Below, in pieces: positions 1-5,166 of a DNA stretch of 5,191 bases (position 1 is its first letter; the number at the start of each line of letters is the position of its first letter). The stretch is taken from positions 1 to 5,191 of the forward strand of contig CAJUIH010000014.1 of the NCBI GenBank assembly GCA_910586045.1, in the 5' to 3' direction. The notes below the pieces were generated by a model. The model made no database searches. It saw only the letters and a list, made by a program, of their open reading frames with translations, and had not been told where the DNA came from. A program made the translations under genes and the position numbers. This DNA comes from an uncultured Eubacterium sp. Its GTDB lineage: Bacteria > Bacillota > Clostridia > Lachnospirales > Lachnospiraceae.

Positions 1-244
1 TCTTCCAACGTCGCCGCAAGCCAGACCTGCGTCCCTCATCCGGCTGGTTTTCTCTAGCTCTACATCACATACACTACATAGAAATGCGAAACGGCAGATG
101 GATGGCTGATGGGATTTTACGGATCTGTTTTGCGTACTGCGATTACGTATGGATATCAGTTGTAAAGCATGCAAAGATTAGCTGGAAGAGACGGTTTGCC
201 CGGCAAGCCAGGCAAACCGTCTCTTTCAGCGTCCGGCGGGCAGT
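1..244. other. Left-edge non-coding stretch
   Basis: I find no convincing gene here. A plus-strand frame stays open for a while, but it has no ribosome binding site, an unnatural Arg/Cys-rich composition, and runs through both a 20-bp hairpin and a terminator. At the extreme left, AAGCCAG (18-24) pairs with CTGGTTT (44-50) through one G-U pair. The hairpin at 181-230 is listed separately. A gene beyond the left edge may end before base 1; a plus-strand frame stopping at 55-57 could be the tail of one, but nothing supports that beyond the open frame. Confidence 0.5.
181..230 (+). terminator. Long hairpin, possible terminator of a plus-strand transcript
   Basis: Bases 181-200 and 211-230 form a 20-bp stem around a 10-base loop. 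Fifteen pairs (186-200 with 211-225) are uninterrupted Watson-Crick pairs. The only imperfect position, 185 with 226, is a G-U wobble if the plus strand is transcribed but an A-C mismatch on the minus strand, which mildly favours a plus-strand RNA. The uridine run on the right side is short (UCUUU), so termination would be weak unless helped. It faces the good minus-strand terminator at 245-277, as expected between convergent transcripts. The gene it would serve lies outside the window. Confidence 0.5.
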
Positions 245-277
245 AAAAAAACAAAGGGCCTGTAAAAGCCCCTTGTT
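245..277 (-). terminator. Intrinsic terminator of the 286-909 gene
   Basis: Read on the minus strand, AACAAGGGGC pairs with GCCCTTTGTT around an 8-base loop. This gives a 10-bp stem with one G-U pair, and the stem runs straight into seven T residues (the A run at 245-251). It starts 9 bases after the stop codon of the minus-strand gene. Stem, loop and T tract together are a textbook Rho-independent terminator. Confidence 0.88.
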
Positions 278-285
278 TTGTAACA

Positions 286-909
286 TTAATCTGTAAACGT
301 GTTTTTGGAATCATAGTAATCTTCAAACATTTTGTTGACAGCGTCTTTTGTCTGTCCGGAAATGCCCGGCAGGTCTCCGCCCCAAGCTTTTTCAGCCTGT
401 TTGTAGCCTTTTTCGAATGCTGCCTGCATTTTTTTCATCTGCTTTTCATCGTCGCCTGCAAGTGCGCTTGCAAATTTGAAGATCCGTTCAGCCGTTTTGT
501 CTACGCTGTAATAGCCGCCCTCTGCGATATCTTCCTGCGCCTGTTTTTTGGTCGCTGCATCAACGCGGTATTCTCCGCTTGCAATCAGCTTCCATGGATC
601 ATTGACCTGTGAAAACTTCTTAGCCTGGCCGTTGATGGATTCAAATACGATATTCATCATATCGCTCTGTCTCTTGGCAGCGTCGTCCTTTAATTCTTTG
701 ATGAGTGCCTGACGATCCTCTGCGCTCATCTTATTTACAGAATAAGTAGCTTTTTTATCACTGCTGGAAGATGATTTGTCATATACAGCGCCTTGGGAAG
801 CGGCCGTATCCTTTTTGGATTCCGCGGCCTTGGTTTCAGCAGCGGTTGCGGTGCTGTAGTTGGCTGTGACATTCGGTATGTTTGATACGTTTACTCCTGC
901 TACGCTCAT
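286..909 (-). CDS. Uncharacterised 207-residue Ala/Ser/Lys-rich protein
   Basis: I do not recognise a named family with certainty; similar small proteins occur in Lachnospiraceae without a known role. I chose the ATG at 907-909, not the in-frame ATG at 954, because a strong GGAGGG sits six bases before it, while the upstream ATG has none and its extension would use up the leader. The product has no signal peptide or membrane segment and should be cytoplasmic. Residues about 17-55 are low-complexity Ala/Thr/Ser/Lys with a run of five Ser, a likely flexible linker. Residues 60-175 are charged and probably mostly helical, including a block around 122-150 with KKQAQEDIAEGGYY and ERIFKFA. The C-terminal part holds AWGGDLPGIS (175-184) and an acidic, aromatic FEDYYD. 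The gene stands alone, with a terminator right after its stop. Confidence 0.85.
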   Translation of the reverse strand: MSVAGVNVSNIPNVTANYSTATAAETKAAESKKDTAASQGAVYDKSSSSSDKKATYSVNKMSAEDRQALIKELKDDAAKRQSDMMNIVFESINGQAKKFSQVNDPWKLIASGEYRVDAATKKQAQEDIAEGGYYSVDKTAERIFKFASALAGDDEKQMKKMQAAFEKGYKQAEKAWGGDLPGISGQTKDAVNKMFEDYYDSKNTFTD

Positions 910-1114
910 TTTTTCCCTCCATGTTCGTATGATGTGAAACCGTTTGGTTTCCATGACCGATGTTGTTTCACGGCATCAAGCTGCCATGATTATGCAATTC
1001 CTTTTGCATGTCAGGTATTGGCATGACGTATGGTACAATTGGGATGCATAACTGCCGAATAACATGCCAGATATTTCCTGATTGATAATTATATCGGCCA
1101 ATTCGTACATTTTC
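910..1114 (-). promoter_or_regulatory. Leader region with three small hairpins before the 286-909 gene
   Basis: This 205-base gap follows the MATE gene, shows no terminator for it, and leads into the next minus-strand gene. Three perfect or near-perfect hairpins follow one another: 992-997 with 1004-1009 (ATGCAA/TTGCAT), 969-975 with 982-988 (one G-U pair on the minus strand), and 936-941 with 946-951 (GAAACC/GGTTTC). A fourth pairing, GTGAAAC at 934-940 with GTTTCAC at 965-971, excludes the last two. Promoter signals are poor. A perfect minus-strand TATAAT lies at 1088-1093 without a good -35 box, and CTGACA at 1009-1014 has only CATAAT at a short 14-base spacing. Reading through from the MATE gene is equally possible. 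Confidence 0.35.
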
Positions 1115-2500
1115 TTAAGCGGTTTGATAGCTTCGTGTATGATTTTTTAAGTTGCTGTCTTTGCGCTCTAATGTTTTTAGGACAAAGAAGTATGCAGGGA
1201 TCAGGAACAAATCGGCGGCGATCCATGCCAGCGGACTGGAGAAGCAGGCGCCGATGTAGCCGACAGCAGGCACCAGGTAAAAACCAACTAAGGTTCTGGC
1301 CGCCATTTCACAGACACCCGCCAGGATGGCCAGTTTGCTAAATCCGAGTCCTTGTATGGTAAAACGGAAGATATCGACAAGGGCAAGCGGAAAATAAAAG
1401 GCACTGTTGATAATCAATAGCTGTCTTACATTATCCAAAATATATGTTTCGTCCGCATCCAAAAACAGCAGGGCGACCTGGGACCCAAACAAAAACAGTA
1501 CGCCAAATGCAAACAGGGCATAAAGCAGCCCGATGATACAGCAGGACAGGACGCCTTGCGTTATTCGCTTCAGATTGCGGGCGCCTAAGTTCTGGCCAGA
1601 ATAGGTCGACATGGTAGAACCCATAGCGTCAAATGCACAGCAGAAAAACATACTGACTTTGGAGCCTGCCGTAATGGAGGCAACAGCGGCAGAGCCAAGT
1701 GTATTTACGGCTGTCTGCAGGATCACACTTCCAATCGCGGTAATCGAATACTGCAGGCCCATTGGAATGCCCATATTGCACAGCCTTATCATACAGTGAA
1801 GGTCAATTTTCCATTCTTCTTTGGATATTTTTAGTATTTCATATTTCTTTTTCATATACAGCAGGCATAAAATACCGGAAATGCCCTGCGAGATTACCGT
1901 TGCCCAGGCCGCGCCTGCGACACCCATATGAAAAATTAAGATCAGCGCAAGATCCAGCACAATATTTAACAGTGACGAAATAATCAGGAACAAAAGCGGG
2001 CTTTTGCTGTCGCCAAGCGAACGGATGATACCGGAAAGCAGGTTGTACAGGTAAATAACCGGGATGCCGAGAAAGATTACAAATATGTAATCATATGCGC
2101 CCTGTATAATATCCGACGGTGTGTTCATCCAGCGCAGGATATCCGCGCAGAGAATACATACCACAATCGTCATAATAATAGCAAACACCGTTGCCAGCCA
2201 GCATGCGTTTGCGGCATATTTTCGGAGCGCATGTTCCTCTTTTGCGCCGAAACACTGTGCAATCGGAATCGCGAAGCCGCTGCAGACGCCCATGCAAAAA
2301 CCGATAATCATAAAATTGATCGAGCCGGTAGAGCCGACGGAAGCAAGCGCCTGAACGCCTAAAAACTTACCTACGATAATCGTATCCATCATACTGTAGA
2401 ACTGCTGGAATAACATTCCCAGCAGCAATGGCATGAAAAACGAGAGGATCAGCTTGATTGGAGATCCCTGTGTCATATCTTTTACTGCACTTTTTGACAT
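1115..2500 (-). CDS. MATE-family multidrug/metabolite efflux transporter
   Basis: This is an integral membrane antiporter expected to use a Na+ or H+ gradient to export small, often cationic compounds. At 461 residues it matches the usual 440-480 of the family, and its alternating hydrophobic blocks fit twelve membrane helices in two similar halves. The N-terminal half has the family signature around 24-52 (PLLLGMLFQQFYSMMDTIIV, then the GKFLG turn) and RSLGDSKSPL at 160-169 before a helix. The second half begins near 242 with MGIPMGLQYS and carries the conserved YSGQNLGA at 300-307. The C-terminus is a short hydrophilic tail. A GGAGGA site lies 5 bases before the start ATG. The gene begins 36 bases after mtnN with no terminator between, so the two are probably co-transcribed. 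Substrate, and assignment to a NorM, MepA or DinF type, cannot be settled here. Confidence 0.93.
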   Translation of the reverse strand: MSKSAVKDMTQGSPIKLILSFFMPLLLGMLFQQFYSMMDTIIVGKFLGVQALASVGSTGSINFMIIGFCMGVCSGFAIPIAQCFGAKEEHALRKYAANACWLATVFAIIMTIVVCILCADILRWMNTPSDIIQGAYDYIFVIFLGIPVIYLYNLLSGIIRSLGDSKSPLLFLIISSLLNIVLDLALILIFHMGVAGAAWATVISQGISGILCLLYMKKKYEILKISKEEWKIDLHCMIRLCNMGIPMGLQYSITAIGSVILQTAVNTLGSAAVASITAGSKVSMFFCCAFDAMGSTMSTYSGQNLGARNLKRITQGVLSCCIIGLLYALFAFGVLFLFGSQVALLFLDADETYILDNVRQLLIINSAFYFPLALVDIFRFTIQGLGFSKLAILAGVCEMAARTLVGFYLVPAVGYIGACFSSPLAWIAADLFLIPAYFFVLKTLERKDSNLKNHTRSYQTA

Positions 2501-2536
2501 GATAATTCCTCCGTTTTTAATAAAATATTTATTTTT
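2501..2536 (-). promoter_or_regulatory. Short mtnN-to-MATE junction with ribosome binding site
   Basis: The 36 bases between the mtnN stop and the MATE start are A/T-rich and end in GGAGGAA (2506-2512 on the complement), a strong binding site for the MATE start. A 6-bp hairpin made only of A and T (2519-2524 with 2528-2533) is too weak to terminate. Nothing resembles a promoter, so I infer one transcript. Confidence 0.55.
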
Positions 2537-3238
2537 TCATTCGTGAAATGTTTTTACAAACTCCACAACCATTTTTGCGCAGTGTTCTGCTGCCTGTTTT
2601 TCAAAAGTCGGATAATCCATTTCCGCGGAGCCGTCTGCTTTGTCGGAAATCGCGCGGATCACGACAAACGGAAGTCCGTTTAACGTAGCGGCCTGTGCGA
2701 TGGAAGCCCCCTCCATTTCCGCGCAGTCGCCATGAAATTCCCGGATCAGCCGGTCTTTTACTTCTGCGCTGGAAATAAACTGGTCTCCGCTGACGACACA
2801 GCCTTTTATCGTTGTTACGTCCGGATTTACCTGTCCGCAGACAGTTAGTGCGGCATCCGCCATAGCCGGATCAGCAATAAAATCCCGGCTTTTGGTTCCG
2901 GGCACCTGTCCCGGCGCATAGCCGAAGATCGTGACATCCATATCGTGCTGGATCGCTTTTTCCGATACCAGGATATCCCCGATATTGAGCTTTGCGTTTA
3001 AAGATCCTGCGACACCTGTATTCATGACATGGGTGATGTCAAATAAATCGGCGAGAATCTGTACGCACATGGCTGCGTTTACTTTGCCGATGCCGCTTTG
3101 AACGACCACGACGGGTGTTTGTTCCAAAACCCCTTCGTAAAAGTCCATGCCGGCTTTTGTCGTTACGCTGTTTACCTGCATGGTTTCTTTTAAAGCGGAT
3201 ACTTCGGATTCCATAGCGCCAATAATCCCTATTTTCAT
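2537..3238 (-). CDS. mtnN: 5'-methylthioadenosine/S-adenosylhomocysteine nucleosidase
   Basis: This cytoplasmic enzyme hydrolyses S-adenosylhomocysteine to S-ribosylhomocysteine plus adenine, and methylthioadenosine to methylthioribose plus adenine. It clears inhibitory products of methylation and polyamine synthesis and supplies the LuxS substrate. The 233 residues match the family length. The start MKIGIIGAMESEV keeps the proposed catalytic acid Glu12. SGIGKVNAA (48-56) and MNTGVAGS (72-79) are the nucleoside-phosphorylase-fold glycine motifs. EMEG (174-177) supplies the ribose-binding Met175 and Glu176, and RAISDKAD (195-202) holds Asp199, the purine-site aspartate equivalent to Asp197 of the E. 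coli enzyme. AAAGGAAC lies about 8 bases before the ATG. The gene sits downstream of luxS in the same direction, after a 349-base gap, and upstream of the MATE gene. The alternative name is pfs. Confidence 0.97.
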   Translation of the reverse strand: MKIGIIGAMESEVSALKETMQVNSVTTKAGMDFYEGVLEQTPVVVVQSGIGKVNAAMCVQILADLFDITHVMNTGVAGSLNAKLNIGDILVSEKAIQHDMDVTIFGYAPGQVPGTKSRDFIADPAMADAALTVCGQVNPDVTTIKGCVVSGDQFISSAEVKDRLIREFHGDCAEMEGASIAQAATLNGLPFVVIRAISDKADGSAEMDYPTFEKQAAEHCAKMVVEFVKTFHE

Positions 3239-3273
3239 TTTCGTATGTTCCTTTCTATGGTTTGATCTCTCAG

Positions 3274-3302
3274 ATTTTATGTTTGCGCGCAGTTGCTGCT
3301 TA
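3274..3302 (-). promoter_or_regulatory. Weak candidate promoter for mtnN
   Basis: On the minus strand TAAGCA (3297-3302) and TAAAAT (3274-3279) are separated by 17 bases, a fair -10 with a poor -35. Transcription would start about 30 bases before the mtnN ATG. It is offered because the 349-base gap after luxS makes a separate promoter reasonable. The match is not strong, and readthrough from luxS is the alternative. Confidence 0.22.
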
Positions 3303-3396
3303 TGCCAAAGGCGCGGCTGTTTTTGTTTGGCTGTTATTTGTCCGGCGTTATGTAAAACGGCCAGGAAAAAATGGAAATTCCCGGAAAGGTGTCATT

Positions 3397-3636
3397 ATGC
3401 CGGATTGGATGAAGAGCATTTTTAAAATACGCCCGATGCCGAAAAATACGTTGGACGGCCTGCCCCAGCCAATGCAGCGGCGCGGGCAGACGGCGGGCGT
3501 TCTATATGTACGATATGATAATAAAAAGTATGCGGTTTCGTTCGGGGATGGTGCCGTTTGGAAACGGCAGACAGAGCGTCGGGTGAATTACTGTGGATAT
3601 ACAAGACGTGATTCCTCGATGTTGTACAATACCTGA
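3397..3636 (+). CDS. Possible small opposite-strand protein, 79 codons, unknown
   Basis: This is the only plus-strand frame in the window I would consider real. It fills the otherwise long luxS-to-mtnN gap and starts at an ATG preceded at good distance by GGAAAGGTG. The codons look natural and the predicted peptide is protein-like: a basic N-terminal part, a Pro-rich stretch (PMPKN, GLPQPM), then VLYVRYDNKKYAVSFGDGAV, which looks like paired beta strands. Against it, the last 49 bases overlap the luxS 3' end tail to tail, the frame is open well upstream of the ATG, no clear promoter is seen, and I know no family for it. The upstream in-frame stretch (about 3286-3360) would encode a hydrophobic segment followed by RRYVKR, so a longer product or a decayed gene is possible. 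Confidence 0.33.
   Translation: MPDWMKSIFKIRPMPKNTLDGLPQPMQRRGQTAGVLYVRYDNKKYAVSFGDGAVWKRQTERRVNYCGYTRRDSSMLYNT
3552..3569 (-). terminator. Hairpin just after luxS, weak terminator or mRNA end
   Basis: TGCCGTTT and AAACGGCA form a perfect 8-bp palindromic arm pair around two bases, 18 bases past the luxS stop. No T run follows directly; a T5 run comes only some 20 bases later on the minus strand. It may mark or protect the luxS mRNA end without terminating efficiently. The same bases are coding in the possible plus-strand ORF, so the palindrome could also be chance. Confidence 0.35.
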
Positions 3637-4067
3637 TTCAGATATTTTTCTGCAAGGTAATTAGCCATGCCAAGATTCATATCCAGGTAATTTCCGCAGT
3701 CTTTTGGGCTTGCACCCGGTACTTCGTCCTTATAGTCGCGTATAAACTCAAACATCGCCGTAACGAGGTTTACAATATCCTTTGATTCGTAATCCCCGGC
3801 AAGCAGAAGATAAAAACCAGTACGGCATCCCATTGGCCCGAAATATATGGTTTTATCCTGATACTGGGGGTCATTGCGCAGATAAGTAGCTGCTAGGTGC
3901 TCGATTGTATGTACTTCTGCCGTATTCATGACAGGTTCCTCATTTGGAGAGGTCATGCGCAGGTCAAATGTAGTGATGACACTGTCTCCTACATGGTCTT
4001 TGCGGGACACATAGATGCCCGGTTGTAATTTGATATGGTCAATCGTAAAGCTTGTTATTTTTTCCAT
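3588..4067 (-). CDS. luxS: S-ribosylhomocysteine lyase (AI-2 synthase)
   Basis: This cytoplasmic metalloenzyme converts S-ribosylhomocysteine to homocysteine and 4,5-dihydroxy-2,3-pentanedione, which cyclises to the AI-2 signal. It completes S-adenosylhomocysteine recycling after MtnN. I chose the ATG at 4065-4067, giving 159 residues, the usual LuxS size, because AAAGGAGAG precedes it closely; an in-frame ATG at 4091 would place that binding site inside the gene. The metal-binding motif HTIEH gives His53 and His57, with Glu56 as the catalytic base. GCRTGF contains the catalytic Cys81, and KDCGNY contributes the third metal ligand, Cys124. All key residues are present, so the enzyme should be active. 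It has its own strong promoter and operator-like palindrome upstream and is oriented with trpA, mtnN and the MATE gene. Confidence 0.98.
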   Translation of the reverse strand: MEKITSFTIDHIKLQPGIYVSRKDHVGDSVITTFDLRMTSPNEEPVMNTAEVHTIEHLAATYLRNDPQYQDKTIYFGPMGCRTGFYLLLAGDYESKDIVNLVTAMFEFIRDYKDEVPGASPKDCGNYLDMNLGMANYLAEKYLNQVLYNIEESRLVYPQ

Positions 4068-4111
4068 CTGATTCTCTCCTTTCCAGCACATGTAATTGGA
4101 TTTTTTATGTA

Positions 4112-4137
4112 TAGTGACTATTCACTACAGTAGCGAA
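4112..4137. promoter_or_regulatory. Operator-like overlapping palindromes at the luxS promoter
   Basis: On the plus strand TAGTGACTATTCACTA (4112-4127) is a perfect inverted repeat with 6-base arms. Its right arm is shared with a second, 17-base palindrome centred on 4129 (TTCACTACAGTAGCGAA, 7 of 8 pairs). This makes three half-sites of the type TAGYGA in alternating orientation. The block covers the luxS -10 box and the predicted start point, the usual place for a repressor. The regulator is not identifiable from the site; a dimeric winged-helix or TetR-like protein would fit. Confidence 0.55.
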
Positions 4138-4155
4138 ATATTTGGGAAATGTCAA
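4127..4155 (-). promoter_or_regulatory. luxS promoter
   Basis: On the minus strand a perfect TTGACA (4150-4155) is followed by a 17-base spacer and TACTGT (4127-4132), a housekeeping-sigma promoter with an ideal -35 and a weaker -10. The predicted start is near 4120, giving a leader of about 53 bases that ends in the luxS binding site. Bases 4161-4188, directly upstream, are nearly all A and T with A/T runs, resembling an UP element that contacts the polymerase alpha subunit. Confidence 0.75.
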
Positions 4156-4240
4156 GCGGGTTTTTTCATTTTTATAAATAAATTTTTGGGGACCGCACAA
4201 ACCATTGGACGAAGTTGTGGAAAAAGATGGGAAAAGAAAA

Positions 4241-4371
4241 GGGACGCCGGGGATATTTGGTATCATTGCGCAGGGCAATGGGGACGCCGGCGCCTGCGTT
4301 TGTTGGAATGTTCCTATTTTTTACGACGCAGGCCAAAATATTTATACGGCATAGTCTCCATTCGGCGTCCG
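4241..4371. other. Nested inverted-repeat block between trpA and luxS, candidate structured RNA
   Basis: Several pairings nest cleanly. The outer stem is 4242-4249 with 4363-4370 (8 bp, GGACGCCG/CGGCGTCC). Inside it is 4253-4260 with 4333-4341 (8 bp, one bulged A), and within that two hairpins, 4264-4269 with 4275-4280 and 4293-4299 with 4326-4332, the second directly abutting the inner stem. Extra G-U pairs appear only if the plus strand is the RNA (4250-4362, 4251-4343, 4252-4342, 4300-4325). Read on the minus strand, the outer stem instead ends in CTTTTCTTTT, so the block could be the trpA terminator. No coding frame here is convincing, and the two remain unresolved. Confidence 0.45.
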
Positions 4372-4383
4372 GTCTTTCTAGAA

Positions 4384-5166
4384 TTATTCGGATGCTTTGT
4401 TTACTGCTTCTTTCATTTGCTTTACAAAGGCTGCGGCATGCGGCACACAGCCGGCGCCATATGCGGCGCATAGTTTTACAATCGCGGAACCAACGATGAT
4501 ACCGTCTGCATATGCCGCGATCGCAGCGGCCTGTGTTGGATTGGAAATACCAAAACCTACCGCGCAGGGCAGGCAGGCGGTTTCTTTGGCCAGATGGATC
4601 ATGGAGCGGATGTCTGTCGTAATTTGGCTGCGGCTTCCGGTTACGCCGAGGGAGGAAACACAGTAAAGGAACCCATCGGCTTGTTTCGCAATCATGCGGA
4701 TCCTGTCATGGGAGGTTGGGGCAATCATCGAAATAAAAGCAAGGCCGTATTTTTTGCAGGGTTCTTCAAATTCCCGTTTTTCTTCGAACGGGACGTCCGG
4801 CAGGATGATTCCGTCTATGCCAAGGGAAGCTGCTTTTTTTACAAAACGCTCGATTCCATAGGAAAAAACGACATTTGCATATGTCATAAAAACCATAGGA
4901 ATCTGCGAACGGCAGCGGATGCGGTTTATCATATCAAAAATAAGATCTGTGGTTGTGCCCGCGGCCAAAGCGCGTTTTCCCGCCTCTAAAATGACCGGCC
5001 CTTCCGCTGTCGGATCGGAAAATGGAATGCCTAGCTCGATCAGGTCTGCGCCCGCTTGTTCCATGGCATAGACGAGCTGTTCCGTAATTTCCAACGAAGG
5101 ATCGCCGCAGGTGATAAATGGAATAAATGCTTTTCCGTTTTGAAATGCCTGCAATATGTTATTCAT
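4384..5166 (-). CDS. trpA: Tryptophan synthase alpha chain
   Basis: The alpha subunit cleaves indole-3-glycerol phosphate to indole and glyceraldehyde 3-phosphate and passes indole through a tunnel to TrpB in the alpha2-beta2 complex, the last stage of tryptophan synthesis. The 260 residues form the expected TIM barrel. ELGIPFSDP carries the catalytic Glu44 (Glu49 in Salmonella). Phosphate and substrate contacts are visible as GVTG (174-177), GFGIS (204-208) and VGSAIV (225-230), and LPDVPFEE (122-129) is the mobile-loop region. The residue matching catalytic Asp60 is Glu55, in AEGP. AAAGGAG lies about 8 bases before the start ATG. The start overlaps the end of the probable trpB frame, so translation is likely coupled. 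This is the last gene of the trp operon here; the next gene has its own promoter. Confidence 0.97.
   Translation of the reverse strand: MNNILQAFQNGKAFIPFITCGDPSLEITEQLVYAMEQAGADLIELGIPFSDPTAEGPVILEAGKRALAAGTTTDLIFDMINRIRCRSQIPMVFMTYANVVFSYGIERFVKKAASLGIDGIILPDVPFEEKREFEEPCKKYGLAFISMIAPTSHDRIRMIAKQADGFLYCVSSLGVTGSRSQITTDIRSMIHLAKETACLPCAVGFGISNPTQAAAIAAYADGIIVGSAIVKLCAAYGAGCVPHAAAFVKQMKEAVNKASE

Noticed and set aside
84..296. Plus-strand 70-codon open frame
   Set aside because: It has no ribosome binding site, an Arg/Trp/Cys-rich composition, and passes through the 20-bp hairpin and the terminator of the opposite-strand gene.
989..1014. CTGACA with CATAAT as promoter for the 286-909 gene
   Set aside because: The boxes are only 14 bases apart, too close for a normal housekeeping promoter, and the hexamer at a better distance (TAATCA) matches poorly.
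1135..2354. Several plus-strand and minus-strand frames inside the MATE gene
   Set aside because: They are out-of-frame shadows of a well-supported full-length MATE protein and have no start signals of their own.
2519..2533. A/T-only inverted repeat between mtnN and the MATE gene as a terminator
   Set aside because: Six A-T pairs with a 3-base loop are too unstable to terminate, and the strong binding site right after it favours continued transcription.
3422..3604. Minus-strand 60-codon frame between luxS and mtnN
   Set aside because: It starts inside luxS in another frame without a ribosome binding site, and its low-complexity Pro/Ala/Arg peptide looks like a shadow of the plus-strand frame.
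4242..4370. Miniature transposable element bounded by GGACGCCG inverted ends
   Set aside because: No target-site duplication is visible at the ends and no second full copy lies in the window, so a structured RNA or terminator is the simpler reading.
4096..4499. Plus- and minus-strand open frames across the trpA-luxS gap
   Set aside because: They cross the luxS promoter and operator and the nested inverted repeats, give Arg/Cys-rich peptides, and lack binding sites. Inverted repeats tend to create such frames by chance.
4594..4989. Plus-strand 131-codon frame inside trpA
   Set aside because: It lies wholly within trpA on the opposite strand, has no supporting start signal, and TrpA is intact.
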